NCBI RefSeq assembly: GCF_014651595.1
Contig: NZ_BMXE01000003.1
Span: 124,001 to 188,000 of the forward strand
Direction of reading: 5' to 3'
Length of the DNA stretch: 64,000 bases
Source of the DNA: Pseudovibrio japonicus
GTDB taxonomy: Bacteria > Pseudomonadota > Alphaproteobacteria > Rhizobiales > Stappiaceae
Position numbers and translations under genes: made by a program. This document shows, one piece after another, positions 1 through 8,542 of the stretch (position 1 is its first letter; each line of letters starts with the position of its first letter). The notes below the pieces were generated by a model, which saw only the letters and a program-made list of their open reading frames with translations, ran no database searches and was not told the origin of the DNA.

Positions 1-779
1 AAGCCGTCAGCTTCTCCGGGGCGGGCAGCGCGGACCAGTTTGAGTATGGCATCCATGACGCTTTCACCAACCGGGATGTGCCGCACGAGTTGCTGCATCT
101 GCTTAAGCTCGTCCAACTGCAAAACCTGTTTGGATTGGGCTTCCGAGGCACCGGTTGTTTCAATGAGAATACGGCGTTCTGCATCAATATCAGGATAGTG
201 CACGTCGATCTGCATCAGGAAGCGATCAAGCTGGGCTTCTGGCAGTGGGTAAGTGCCTTCCTGTTCAAGCGGGTTTTGGGTTGCCAGAACGTGGAAGGGG
301 CTGGGCAGGTCGTGGTGATGTCCTGCGATTGTGACCTGGTATTCCTGCATGGATTGCAGGAGGGCGGACTGGGTGCGCGGGCTGGCGCGGTTGATCTCGT
401 CGGCCATGAGAAGCTGGGCGAAGACCGGGCCGGGGATGAAGCGGAAGGAACGTTTGCCGTCTGGTGCTTCCTCCATGACTTCTGAGCCAAGGATATCGGA
501 GGGCATCAGGTCCGGGGTAAACTGAATGCGGCTGGAGTTGAGGCCCAAGACTGTGCCCAAACTTTCCACCAGCTTGGTTTTTGCCAGACCGGGAACACCG
601 ACGAGCAGGCCATGTCCGCCAGCTAGTATGGTGACCAGTGTACGCTCAACAACGCTTTCCTGACCGAATATGGACCGGGCGATCTCCGCTTTTGCCTGTT
701 GGATCTTCTCGCAAGCCGCTTCTGTGCGTGCGACGATATCCTCTGGTTCGGGGGGCATGCCTGTCATACTGGTGTTCAT
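1..779 (-). CDS. MoxR family AAA+ ATPase (partial, C-terminus outside window)
   Basis: The reading frame begins at the ATG at 777-779 (MNTSMTGMPPEPED) and runs off the left edge with about 259 residues present. Visible features are a Walker A motif, GVPGLAKTK, at about residues 61-69 and a Walker B region, LLMADEINRASPRTQ, near residue 120, followed by LATQNPLEQEGTYPLPEAQ, which is characteristic of MoxR ATPases. MoxR proteins act as chaperone-like AAA+ ATPases with von Willebrand A proteins, and in alphaproteobacteria usually precede DUF58 and DUF4159 genes, which would lie to the left. It is divergent from the DUF1285 operon. The family call is firm; the cellular target is unknown. Confidence 0.93.
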   Translation of the reverse strand, partial: MNTSMTGMPPEPEDIVARTEAACEKIQQAKAEIARSIFGQESVVERTLVTILAGGHGLLVGVPGLAKTKLVESLGTVLGLNSSRIQFTPDLMPSDILGSEVMEEAPDGKRSFRFIPGPVFAQLLMADEINRASPRTQSALLQSMQEYQVTIAGHHHDLPSPFHVLATQNPLEQEGTYPLPEAQLDRFLMQIDVHYPDIDAERRILIETTGASEAQSKQVLQLDELKQMQQLVRHIPVGESVMDAILKLVRAARPGEADG

Positions 780-1333
780 CGCTGCTCTCTTTTTGTCGCG
801 CGTTACAACCCTGCCTGGTTCACACTCACATCATACCCGGTTTTAAAAAAGGTGATCCCCAGCAAATTTATAGGCCTGTGCTTTTCATTGACTGATGAGG
901 TGGGGAGGCACAGGTGTAACTGTGGGTGGGATTGCCAGTTTTGATTGGAATTTCCCCTTGGACTTCCCCGGTTTGGATGGTGACTGGTTTTTGTTGGATC
1001 TACCCTAGCGGCATTTTTGTGAACAGATGGTGACTGTGGCTACGAAGAACTGCTTTGCCCCTGAGAATTAAGTGCATTTGGGGCGTTGCCTCGGGTGCTG
1101 GTTTTGCTAATCAGTTTTGCGGTATGCGGATCGTGGCCGAAGGATCCGTTTTCGCTTTGTGGCAGAGGCAGTTGCATGGATATCGCAAAGGTATAACTTG
1201 GCGCAGGCGTGTGGTGAGGGTAGCGTTAGGGCTTCTGCGACACCATATTACCCAAATAGTGGTGTGTTCAGCGTGACTTCCTGATATTCGATTGAATTTC
1301 ATCAAGGGGACACGCTTTAGATGTACTGGTGGA
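780..1333. other. Intergenic region between divergent moxR and DUF1285 genes
   Basis: About 550 bases with no convincing coding region. Short ORFs on both strands have no ribosome binding site or recognisable protein character. It must carry promoters for both divergent operons, but I cannot place them with confidence. An A-rich stretch lies near 843-850. Confidence 0.5.
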
Positions 1334-1954
1334 ATGACCGTGGTAACTGAACTGAAAGAAAAGAGCGCTCCAGAGATTACTGAAATGCCGAAGGGTCTTC
1401 AGGCCTTGATCTCGCGTGCGGGGAAATCCAAGAGCTTACCTCCCATCCATCTTTGGAACCCGGATTTTTGCGGTGATCTGGACATGCAGATCAAACGGGA
1501 TGGCTCGTGGTTTTACATGGGAACTCCTATTCAGCGCGAGGCTTTGGTTCACCTGTTTTCAACTGTTCTCAGGCAGGAAGACGACGGAAAGTTTTATCTG
1601 GTCACGCCAGTTGAGAAGATCGGTCTGACTGTCGAGGATGCACCCTTTGTGGCTGTGGAGATGGATATTCACCAGCAAGACGGGGAGCAGGTGGTTACTA
1701 TTCGGACCAATTGCGGCGATGTCGTCGAGGCTGGACCGGAACACCCTATCCGCTTTGTGCAGCAGGATGAGGATGGGGGGCTGAAACCCTATATTCTTGT
1801 TCGTGGCCGGCTGGAAGCGTTGTTTGGGCGGGCGCTGGTGCATGAACTTGCGCCTTACCTGCAAGAGCGGGATGGCCCGCAGGGACGGGTTGTCGGCCTT
1901 GAAAGCCATGGCGAATTTTTCGTGGTGGATACGGTTCAGAACCTTGGATTTTAG
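1334..1954 (+). CDS. DUF1285 family protein
   Basis: A 206-residue soluble protein beginning MTVVTELKEK. It carries the DUF1285 signature near the N-terminus: a PPIHLWNP segment followed by GDLDMQIKRDGSWFYMGTPI, where a short strand-turn-strand unit precedes QREALVHLFS. I chose the ATG at 1334, with a GGTGGA just upstream, over the in-frame codon at 1292 that would add 14 non-conserved residues. It heads the conserved DUF1285-NUDIX-DUF6111-CCA cluster and ends 27 bases before the next gene. Biochemical function is not established; the fold is described as a small beta-rich domain. Confidence 0.88.
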   Translation: MTVVTELKEKSAPEITEMPKGLQALISRAGKSKSLPPIHLWNPDFCGDLDMQIKRDGSWFYMGTPIQREALVHLFSTVLRQEDDGKFYLVTPVEKIGLTVEDAPFVAVEMDIHQQDGEQVVTIRTNCGDVVEAGPEHPIRFVQQDEDGGLKPYILVRGRLEALFGRALVHELAPYLQERDGPQGRVVGLESHGEFFVVDTVQNLGF

Positions 1955-1981
1955 AAAGATACATTAGGACGGCGCATAATC

Positions 1982-2602
1982 TTGTCTGAGTTTACGGCAG
2001 AAAATTTCAGGTCGCGGGTGATGGATCGGTTGGGTAGCCGGCCCCATGAACCTGCTGGAGACCATATCCTCAATCCGGATCTTGTTGATTATGGCGAGGA
2101 TCTGGACAGGCTGAGGGATGCTGCTGTTCTGATTGGCATTGTTGATCGCGGTTCCGAAGCCTCCATTCTTCTCACACAGCGGACGGCACACCTTCGCTCC
2201 CATGCAGGGCAGATTGCGTTTCCTGGTGGCAAGATTGATGATGATGATGAAGGGCCTGTGGGCGCTGCCTTGCGCGAGGCGCATGAAGAGGTGGGGCTGG
2301 ATGCCAATCTGGTAGAGATCCTTGGAGATCTTGGACACTACTACACGGGTTCAGGCTATCGGGTGGTGCCGGTGCTGGCAACTGTCAAACCACCATTGAT
2401 CCTTTCTCCCAATCCGGCAGAGGTGGATGAAGTATTTGAAGTGCCTCTTTCTTTTCTGATGAATCCTGAAAACCATCAGAAAAAAAGCGGAGAATTCAGA
2501 GGGAAAACGCGCTATTATTACGCTATGCCGTTTGAGCAGCGTTATATATGGGGTGTCACCGCAGGCATCCTGCGCGTGCTTTATAATAGGGTCTATGCCT
2601 GA
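1982..2602 (+). CDS. nudL: CoA pyrophosphatase (NUDIX hydrolase)
   Basis: A 206-residue NUDIX hydrolase. Residues 63-83 fit the CoA pyrophosphatase signature (LLTQRT, then HAGQ and FPGG), followed by the NUDIX helix REAHEEVGL at 98-106. Family members split CoA and its derivatives into 3',5'-ADP and 4'-phosphopantetheine. The start codon is TTG at 1982 (MSEFTAENF); an ATG at 2021 is the alternative but would trim the N-terminus. The stop shares one base with the ATG of the next gene, so translation is coupled. The specific substrate is inferred from the motif. Confidence 0.9.
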   Translation: MSEFTAENFRSRVMDRLGSRPHEPAGDHILNPDLVDYGEDLDRLRDAAVLIGIVDRGSEASILLTQRTAHLRSHAGQIAFPGGKIDDDDEGPVGAALREAHEEVGLDANLVEILGDLGHYYTGSGYRVVPVLATVKPPLILSPNPAEVDEVFEVPLSFLMNPENHQKKSGEFRGKTRYYYAMPFEQRYIWGVTAGILRVLYNRVYA

Positions 2603-2874
2603 TGATACGAATGCTCCTAACACATGGGTTGTTGTTCTTTGTTCCATTCATTGCCTACGCAGTGTGGGTAATGGTTGTGCGCAAGGCAAAGAGTGATAAG
2701 CGCTTTCGTGATGGCCCGTTGTTGTGGTTGAGCATCAGCGGGATCGCTCTTGTCATCGCCAGCCTGGTGTTGCTTGCCGAGACAAGCCATGCGCCGCTTG
2801 GGTCGCAGTATCGACCGGCGCAAGTGATTGATGGCGAATTTGTACCAGGCGGACACGAGACCCCCGAACAATGA
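2602..2874 (+). CDS. DUF6111 family small membrane protein
   Basis: A 90-residue protein with two hydrophobic segments, about residues 5-24 and 40-59, joined by a basic loop (VRKAKSDKRFRDG). The C-terminal tail is polar and includes YRPAQVIDGEFVPG. It starts at ATG 2602, overlapping the NUDIX stop by one base, and its stop overlaps the CCA gene start in an ATGA arrangement. This is the usual alphaproteobacterial neighbour between the NUDIX and CCA genes. No biochemical role is known. Confidence 0.85.
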   Translation: MIRMLLTHGLLFFVPFIAYAVWVMVVRKAKSDKRFRDGPLLWLSISGIALVIASLVLLAETSHAPLGSQYRPAQVIDGEFVPGGHETPEQ

Positions 2875-4097
2875 CCAAGTTACAAGAGAGAGGCTGGCTG
2901 GACAGTGCCGCTGTTCAGCGTGCCTTTGACGTGCTGGAGCAGGATGGCGATGTTGCGCGGGCGGTTGGCGGAACCGTGCGCAATTCCCTGCTGGGTGAAG
3001 TGGTTGACGATGTGGACATCGCGTGCACTGCTTTGCCGGATGTGGTGCTGGCCAGAGCAAAGGCTGCTGGCGTCAAAGCAGTTCCGACGGGTGTTGACCA
3101 TGGAACGGTGACGTTGGTGATTGACCATCGGCCGATTGAGGTGACGTGTCTGCGTGAAGATGTGGAGACTCATGGCCGCCATGCGACTGTAAAGTTTGGG
3201 CGGGACTGGACAAAAGACGCTGAGCGCCGGGATTTCACGATGAACGCGGTTTACGTGGACCGTCATGGTGATCTGTTTGATCCGTTGGGCGGGGTTGAGG
3301 ATTGTCTGAACCGACACCTGCGTTTTATCGGCGATGCTCGGGCGCGTATTCGCGAAGACTATCTGCGTATCCTGCGGTTTTTTCGTTTCTTTGCGACCTA
3401 CGGGCGTGGGGACATCAACCCAGAGGGTTATGCGGCCTGTCTTGAGCTGAAGGATGGGCTTGCGCATCTTTCCAAGGAGCGCATTACCAAGGAAGTATTG
3501 AGAACGCTAACCGCGCCGCGTACATTGGATGCGCTGGAGTTAATGGAGCAGGGCGGTATTCTGAAGCTTATTTTGGGCGAGGACGCCGACTGTTTGCGCC
3601 TGAAGCGCTTACTGCAGCTGGAGGACTTGCCGGAAGCTGCAGCTGACCCTGTGTTGCGGCTTGGTGGGCTTGCGGGGCCGCAGGTTTGTGAGCATCTGCG
3701 CCTTTCCAATGGACAGAAGAAGCAGATTGAAGTCGCTGCTGCTGTTGCAGAGGCCTTGCGTTCCTCTGGTCAGAGCACACAGGACTTGAAGGCGCTTCTG
3801 GTGGCTCACGGAACTGCCGGTGTTATTGATGGTCTTTTGACTGCGTGGATGTATGGTTTTGTTCAAAGCGAAGCGCAGCTTCGGGAAATGCTGGATTTTG
3901 CGCAAGGTTGGGAGATCCCGACATTTCCGCTGACTGGCAAGCTGATGATTGCCGCTGGCATTCCGGCGGGACCGGGAATGGGCAAGGCCATGCGGCTTGC
4001 GCAGCAGATTTGGGCGGATGCGGATTATCAGTGTCCTGCCGACCAGTTGATGGCTGAGTTGAAGACTCTGCTTGGCGATAAGGGCAAGAAAACGTGA
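2871..4097 (+). CDS. cca: CCA tRNA nucleotidyltransferase / poly(A) polymerase family
   Basis: A 408-residue class II nucleotidyltransferase. The head domain shows RAVGGTVRNSLLGE at about residues 30-43 and the catalytic pair in DDVDIA (Asp47 and Asp49). RRDFTMNAVYVD and the RIREDYLRILRFFRF segment follow, both typical of tRNA-CCA and poly(A) polymerase enzymes. It should add or repair the 3' CCA end of tRNAs, although the sequence alone does not exclude a poly(A) polymerase activity. It overlaps the genes on both sides by four bases (ATGA upstream, GTGA downstream), so the cluster is a coupled operon. Confidence 0.94.
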   Translation: MTKLQERGWLDSAAVQRAFDVLEQDGDVARAVGGTVRNSLLGEVVDDVDIACTALPDVVLARAKAAGVKAVPTGVDHGTVTLVIDHRPIEVTCLREDVETHGRHATVKFGRDWTKDAERRDFTMNAVYVDRHGDLFDPLGGVEDCLNRHLRFIGDARARIREDYLRILRFFRFFATYGRGDINPEGYAACLELKDGLAHLSKERITKEVLRTLTAPRTLDALELMEQGGILKLILGEDADCLRLKRLLQLEDLPEAAADPVLRLGGLAGPQVCEHLRLSNGQKKQIEVAAAVAEALRSSGQSTQDLKALLVAHGTAGVIDGLLTAWMYGFVQSEAQLREMLDFAQGWEIPTFPLTGKLMIAAGIPAGPGMGKAMRLAQQIWADADYQCPADQLMAELKTLLGDKGKKT

Positions 4098-4516
4098 GCG
4101 TTAAACTACGTGGGCATCACCTGCTCTGCATTTTGACGTTTGTGGGCCATGGCTATTCGCGTGCATTTTCGGATAACTACAAGGCAGTGGTTCGGCGTTT
4201 GAACGCCGGGGAGCCGGTGGTGCTCGTGGACGGGCCGGATGATATCTGCGCTGCTCTGATCAAGGAAGAAGCCGAGCCGCATTGCTTCAAGTGCAGTGTT
4301 ACCAAGCGCGATGCTGCTGCGCTTGAGATTGTGGGTGCGGTGCTGGAGCGTCCGCTTGGGATCGGCGAGGAACTGGTGTTATCGGCTGACATGATTGCCC
4401 TGCTGCGCGATGCCTATGGCAACGGGAAAATGGAAGCGGCATGTAATGGCTGCGAGTGGCAACCGTTTTGTGATGACATTGCTAAGAGCGGTTTTAAAAA
4501 AGGTTTGCTCGGTTAA
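4094..4516 (+). CDS. DUF1284 family cysteine-rich protein
   Basis: A 140-residue protein with a GTG start that overlaps the cca stop. The N-terminus carries the DUF1284 hallmark LRGHHLLCILTFVG. Cysteines at about 12, 52, 64, 67, 117, 120 and 126 include CxxC pairs in HCFKCS and ACNGCEWQPFC, which suggests a metal or iron-sulfur site. That metal role is inference; the family has no assigned reaction. Position at the end of the CCA operon suggests co-expression with tRNA maturation but does not prove a link. Confidence 0.85.
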   Translation: MSVKLRGHHLLCILTFVGHGYSRAFSDNYKAVVRRLNAGEPVVLVDGPDDICAALIKEEAEPHCFKCSVTKRDAAALEIVGAVLERPLGIGEELVLSADMIALLRDAYGNGKMEAACNGCEWQPFCDDIAKSGFKKGLLG

Positions 4517-4526
4517 GTGGATGCTG

Positions 4527-4548
4527 GGCAAAGACCTTTGGCTTTGCC
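4527..4548 (+). terminator. Weak stem-loop after the CCA-DUF1284 operon
   Basis: A 7-bp perfect stem, GGCAAAG and CTTTGCC, encloses an 8-base loop eleven bases after the DUF1284 stop. No T-run follows directly, so termination here is only a possibility. Confidence 0.35.
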
Positions 4549-4703
4549 AAGAAGGTTTCGTACAGGCTCAAATCGTTGTTTTTCCGCATATTTCTGAGTG
4601 AAATCTGTTTTCTACTTTTCGGGAACACAATTAGGGCTTCAAATTTAAATAGAATGCCCCCATATGAGACGAACATGAGTTTACAGGCAGGTTTAGGGGT
4701 TAC

Positions 4704-5765
4704 ATGCTTGCAATGAATAAGTTTCCAAGGTTCTTAACCTTGTTGGTGTTTTCGATTGGTCTGATCTTTGTGACAGCAGACTTTGCAGAGGCAAAGCGTG
4801 GCTTTAGTTTCGGTAGCCGTGGCACACGCAGTGCCACAGCGCCGAAGACAACTAATACTGCACCCAAGACTGCTCCGGTTGAGCGGACCATGACACCAAA
4901 CACCAGCACCAAGCCGGGTACGCAGCAAAATGCTGCCGGCGCTTCTCAGGCGGCTGCAAGTAAGCGTGGTGGTTTATTTGGCGGCGGGTTCCTAGGTTCC
5001 ATGCTGGGTGGTCTGGCTCTGGGCGGATTGCTCGGTATGCTGTTCGGTTCCGGCTTTGGCGGGATGGCCGGAATGTTCGGTATGATCGTTCAGGCCCTGT
5101 TGATCGGTGGCGGTATCATGCTGCTGATGCGCTTCCTGCGTAACCGGAAGCAGCAACAGCCACAGGCAGCAGGAGCTGCAGGTGCTTATGGCCACCAGCC
5201 AGAGCCACAGGAAAAACAGAGCTTCAGTTTTAATGATGCCGGTGCGCAGGATGCGCCACGGCGTTCGGGTTCCTCTGGCATTCCAAACACCGGGTTTGGT
5301 GGCAGTCAGGCACCTCAGTTTGAGGAAAAGCCAGTCGCTTCTACCGAAGCAGACAACGAGATTGGTGTGAACGCCGATGACTTTGATAAGTTTGAGGAAA
5401 TGCTGACCACCGTCTGGACGGCTTACGGCTCTGAAGATTACGGTAAGATCCGCGAGATCGCCACGCCGGAGATCATGGGCTACTTCGCTGAGGAGCTGGG
5501 CAAGGCTGCATCCAACGGTCTGGTCAACGAAGTGCGCGGTATCAAGCTGCTTCAGGGTGACCTGAGTGAAGCGTGGCGTGATGGAGACAAGGACTATGCG
5601 TCTGTTGCCATGCGTTATGAATCCATTGATGTGATGCGCGACCGTTCCAACAATAAGGTTGTTGAAGGCAATCCGGATGTACCGGAAGAGCGGACCGAGA
5701 TCTGGACGTTTGTTCGCGGTACTGGCGAAAGCTGGAAGCTCTCCGCCATTCAGCAGGCCGACTAA
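4704..5765 (+). CDS. Tim44-like domain protein, exported or membrane-anchored
   Basis: A 353-residue protein with an N-terminal signal-like segment (LTLLVFSIGLIFV, then FAEAKRG) and a Ser/Thr/Pro/Ala-rich linker. A glycine-rich membrane region spans about residues 92-145 (LGGLALGGLLGMLFGSG and a second hydrophobic stretch), and a Tim44-like domain follows from about residue 220 (DFDKFEEMLTTVWTAYG). The C-terminus has ERTEIWTFVRG, typical of bacterial Tim44-like proteins. Bacterial members are membrane-associated and their role is unclear. ATG 4713 (MNKF) is an alternative start. A strong terminator follows. Confidence 0.88.
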   Translation: MLAMNKFPRFLTLLVFSIGLIFVTADFAEAKRGFSFGSRGTRSATAPKTTNTAPKTAPVERTMTPNTSTKPGTQQNAAGASQAAASKRGGLFGGGFLGSMLGGLALGGLLGMLFGSGFGGMAGMFGMIVQALLIGGGIMLLMRFLRNRKQQQPQAAGAAGAYGHQPEPQEKQSFSFNDAGAQDAPRRSGSSGIPNTGFGGSQAPQFEEKPVASTEADNEIGVNADDFDKFEEMLTTVWTAYGSEDYGKIREIATPEIMGYFAEELGKAASNGLVNEVRGIKLLQGDLSEAWRDGDKDYASVAMRYESIDVMRDRSNNKVVEGNPDVPEERTEIWTFVRGTGESWKLSAIQQAD

Positions 5766-5806
5766 AACAGGTCGGCGCTGCGCTGAGAAATCATATAAGA
5801 ATAAGA

Positions 5807-5835
5807 AAAGGGGCCTTGAAAGGCCCCTTTTTTTT
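5807..5835. terminator. Bidirectional rho-independent terminator
   Basis: Arms AAAGGGGCCT (5807-5816) and AGGCCCCTTT (5821-5830) pair perfectly around a TGAA loop, with T-rich flank on the plus strand and A-rich flank giving a T-run on the minus strand. It lies between the convergent Tim44-like and ohr genes and can serve both. Confidence 0.92.
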
Positions 5836-5890
5836 GATCGATGGGTCAAGTGCCGCTCAGAGCATCGCGGGGATGCTCTGAGCGTGTTCT

Positions 5891-6322
5891 CTAAACTGCA
5901 ACAGAGAGTTTTACGTCGATGTTGTTGCGGGTTGCGTTGGAGTATGGGCAAACCTGGTGGGCTGCAGCAACAACCTCTTCCGCCTTCGCCTGGTCCAGAC
6001 CTGGGATGGTGACTGCCAGAGCAATTTCCAGACCAAAGCCGCCTTCAGAGCGCGGGCCAATTCCCACTGTGGATTCGACGGTGAGGTCTGCTGGCAAGAT
6101 GACACCTTCGGTCTGAGAGGCAACGACCTTCATCGCGCCGATGAAACAAGCGGCATAACCGGCTGCGAAAAGCTGCTCTGGGTTGTTACCGTTACCACCT
6201 GCGCCACCTAGCTCTTTAGGTGTTGTCAGTGTCACTTCCAGCGCACCATCTTTGGTTTTTGCGGTGCCATCACGGCCACCGGTTGCAACTGCGCTTGTCT
6301 CGTAAAGAACCTTAACTGACAT
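5891..6322 (-). CDS. ohr: Organic hydroperoxide resistance peroxidase (Ohr)
   Basis: A 143-residue Ohr of the OsmC superfamily, beginning [11 protein letters not shown]. The redox pair is present: Cys59 in GYAACFIGA and Cys125 in [11 protein letters not shown]. The conserved Arg17 (GGRDGT) and Glu49 (NPEQLFAAG) are also visible. Ohr reduces organic and fatty-acid hydroperoxides using lipoyl-linked or dithiol reductants in the cytosol. I trimmed 28 upstream codons because MSVKV is the family start. It is divergent from the MarR-type ohrR gene, its expected repressor, with a palindrome in between. Confidence 0.96.
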   Translation of the reverse strand: MSVKVLYETSAVATGGRDGTAKTKDGALEVTLTTPKELGGAGGNGNNPEQLFAAGYAACFIGAMKVVASQTEGVILPADLTVESTVGIGPRSEGGFGLEIALAVTIPGLDQAKAEEVVAAAHQVCPYSNATRNNIDVKLSVAV

Positions 6323-6420
6323 AGTATATTCCTCTTTGTTTTTATGTGTCGTGCACAAATAAATCGTCTGCGATATATAGTTAAGAACAATTCTGGAGGG
6401 TGTCAATCGAAAAGTGATTT

Positions 6421-6434
6421 AATCGTGTTCGATT
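6421..6434. promoter_or_regulatory. Candidate OhrR operator
   Basis: Perfect arms AATCG and CGATT surround a TGTT spacer in the AT-rich region between divergent ohr and ohrR. A further ATTTAA-type sequence flanks it, and CAATCGA occurs upstream at about 6404. OhrR repressors bind AT-rich palindromes in exactly this position; the assignment of this repeat is inference. Confidence 0.5.
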
Positions 6435-6503
6435 TAATTTGACGGCAATTGTTTGTGTGGGTAAAACGGATCGATTGATAAAACCCAGGACTGGAATGCG
6501 GCT

Positions 6504-6974
6504 ATGGCCGAGAAAAAAACAGAAGAATTTCAAGGCTTTGAACTAGATCAGCATTTGTGTTTTGCGATCTACAAGGCCAATCATGCCTTCAATCGTTTCT
6601 ACAAACCGGTGATGAAGAAGCTTGGAATCACCTATCCGCAGTATATTACGTTGCTCGCTTTGTTCGAAAAGGACGATCAGCGCGTGTCGGAGCTGGGGGA
6701 GCGGTTATTCCTCGAGTCGAACACGCTGACACCGCTGCTAAAGCGTCTGGAAGAGATGGGTTTTATTTCCAGAACGCGCTCCAAAGAAGATGAGCGGCAG
6801 GTGATTGTCAGTCTAACGGATGAAGGTCGAGGCCTGAGCGATGGGGTGATCGACGTGCAGCACTGTGCCTTTACCAGTCTGGATGCTTCTCTGGAAACCG
6901 TGACTGAGCTTGTTGACCAGCTCAATGATATTCAGCGGAAGCTGACAGCTGCCAAAGCAAAGGTGCCCGCTTAA
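6504..6974 (+). CDS. ohrR: MarR-family organic peroxide sensor-repressor OhrR
   Basis: A 156-residue winged-helix MarR regulator. The reactive cysteine of OhrR proteins is present at Cys19 in [13 protein letters not shown], followed by [17 protein letters not shown] and the wing region [14 protein letters not shown]. In known OhrR proteins this cysteine is oxidised by organic hydroperoxides, releasing the operator and inducing ohr. Divergent placement next to ohr is the classic arrangement. Autorepression through the shared operator is likely. Confidence 0.95.
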   Translation: MAEKKTEEFQGFELDQHLCFAIYKANHAFNRFYKPVMKKLGITYPQYITLLALFEKDDQRVSELGERLFLESNTLTPLLKRLEEMGFISRTRSKEDERQVIVSLTDEGRGLSDGVIDVQHCAFTSLDASLETVTELVDQLNDIQRKLTAAKAKVPA

Positions 6975-7265
6975 TCGTTGAATTTGGTCAGGTTGTTCGG
7001 TCTAGAGCTTGTCTTGGGTTTGATTTTTGTCGCCCATCTTTGGGCGTTGCGTGTTGTACCATTTCAGCAATCGCGGCAGATAGGCTGCACTGGCTTTTGA
7101 CGATTAGGCATCGACAAAATCATAACGTTATTTGACGACGATATTGAATTAGTCAATTGTTGAATAATTATTTTACAGTACTTCTATTTGACATCTAAAC
7201 ACTTTTTATATTTCCCCATTTGGGATTTATTTCGTGTCAATCTGTTGCTGAAGGTATTCGATTAG

Positions 7266-8489
7266 ATGATTTGGAATAAAAATTTGAGGCCAAGCCTAGT
7301 AAAGAAGGAAATTGGCGCTTCAAATGCTTATCTCATGTTTATTGGCTCTTTACTGGTAGCGACGGGATATGGGGCGACCTTTGTTTTGAATCGCCACTAT
7401 AAGAGCTTCGGGGGCAATGAACTTGACACAGGAACCGTATTGCTCGCAGCCATGGTAGGCACTTTTGCCAGTGTCTCCATTGTCGGCTGGTATTCGCGGA
7501 AGGTCGGGGCTGCAAACTTGGCTTCGATAGGAGCAGTCTTCCTTGCCATTGGCTTTCTCATCCTTGCGTCAAGCAGCGAAGTTTCCCTTATTGGGGCAAT
7601 CGGTGGCTGCGCGATTGGTATTGGCTGGGGGGCTTTCTATCTTGCGGCGCCAATGGCACTCTCACAGCGTGTGACCAACGAAGGGCGGTCGTACTGGTTT
7701 ATGCGTTTTGCAGCATTTCAGATGGCCGGCATAGGCTTCAGCCCCTTTGTCGCAGAGTTGTTTCTGGACAATTTGGGTCTCAGCACCACGGAGTTCTTCT
7801 ACTACGTTTCCCTTTCTTGTTTGGGTGCCAGTTTTTTGCTGCTGGCTTTTGAGAAACGCGAACCTTTACAAAGAGACACCCGCGCAATCGAGCCCTGGGT
7901 CAAATCACTTCCGCGGATTCTTGCAAGTCCGGCGAGATTTCCCATTGTCATGGTTGCTTTGGGGGCCTGTGTGTTCAGCGGTGTAATGACCTACCAATCC
8001 TCCTTGGTGGAAGGGACTGGACTTTTCGCAAGTACATTCTTCCTGACCTATGCGGTGACCGTCGTATTTGCCCGCTGGACGTTGGCTGAGCTTATCAGTC
8101 GGCTGCCCTCATCAGGCACAGTTCCTGCGCTGCTGGTGGCAATGGTGTTGGGCACCACTCTAATTTTTTGGTTTGAGTTCGGTGTTGCGGCTCAGGTTCT
8201 GGCCGCTGCACTTTTGGGATTGGGTTACGGCCTTGTTTACCCGCTCATCCAAGCTCAGGCAGTTAACGACATTTCCGATCCAGCCGATCAGAATGCAGCA
8301 CTGACTTGGTTTGTGTTCTCATATTTTATTGGGGTCTTCGGGTTCCCGCTCCTGGGCGGCTGGATCATCGTTGCGTTTGGCAAAACAGCACTGATCTCAG
8401 TTGTTGTGCTACTGGGTAGTATCGAGTGCTTATTTGCCTTGCTGCGGAACAGGTCCGTACTCACTTCCCAAGCGTTGTCTAAGACCTGA
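7266..8489 (+). CDS. MFS transporter
   Basis: A 407-residue, strongly hydrophobic protein with about 12 predicted membrane helices. The first is YLMFIGSLLVATGYGATFVL, and a cytoplasmic basic loop (GWYSRKVGAAN) sits at the usual 2-3 loop position. The layout fits the major facilitator superfamily. No substrate can be read from the sequence. It stands alone, preceded by about 290 AT-rich bases that probably contain its promoter. The ribosome binding site is weak (GAAGG about 12 bases upstream). Confidence 0.85.
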   Translation: MIWNKNLRPSLVKKEIGASNAYLMFIGSLLVATGYGATFVLNRHYKSFGGNELDTGTVLLAAMVGTFASVSIVGWYSRKVGAANLASIGAVFLAIGFLILASSSEVSLIGAIGGCAIGIGWGAFYLAAPMALSQRVTNEGRSYWFMRFAAFQMAGIGFSPFVAELFLDNLGLSTTEFFYYVSLSCLGASFLLLAFEKREPLQRDTRAIEPWVKSLPRILASPARFPIVMVALGACVFSGVMTYQSSLVEGTGLFASTFFLTYAVTVVFARWTLAELISRLPSSGTVPALLVAMVLGTTLIFWFEFGVAAQVLAAALLGLGYGLVYPLIQAQAVNDISDPADQNAALTWFVFSYFIGVFGFPLLGGWIIVAFGKTALISVVVLLGSIECLFALLRNRSVLTSQALSKT

Positions 8490-8542
8490 GTTTTGAAGAG
8501 ACCCAACGTTTTCAGAATTCACACCTAATCGTTTCCGGTGGT

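Noticed and set aside
4992-5951. 319-codon minus-strand ORF opposite the Tim44-like gene
   Set aside because: It overlaps a well-supported gene and its terminator, and its protein shows no recognisable features.
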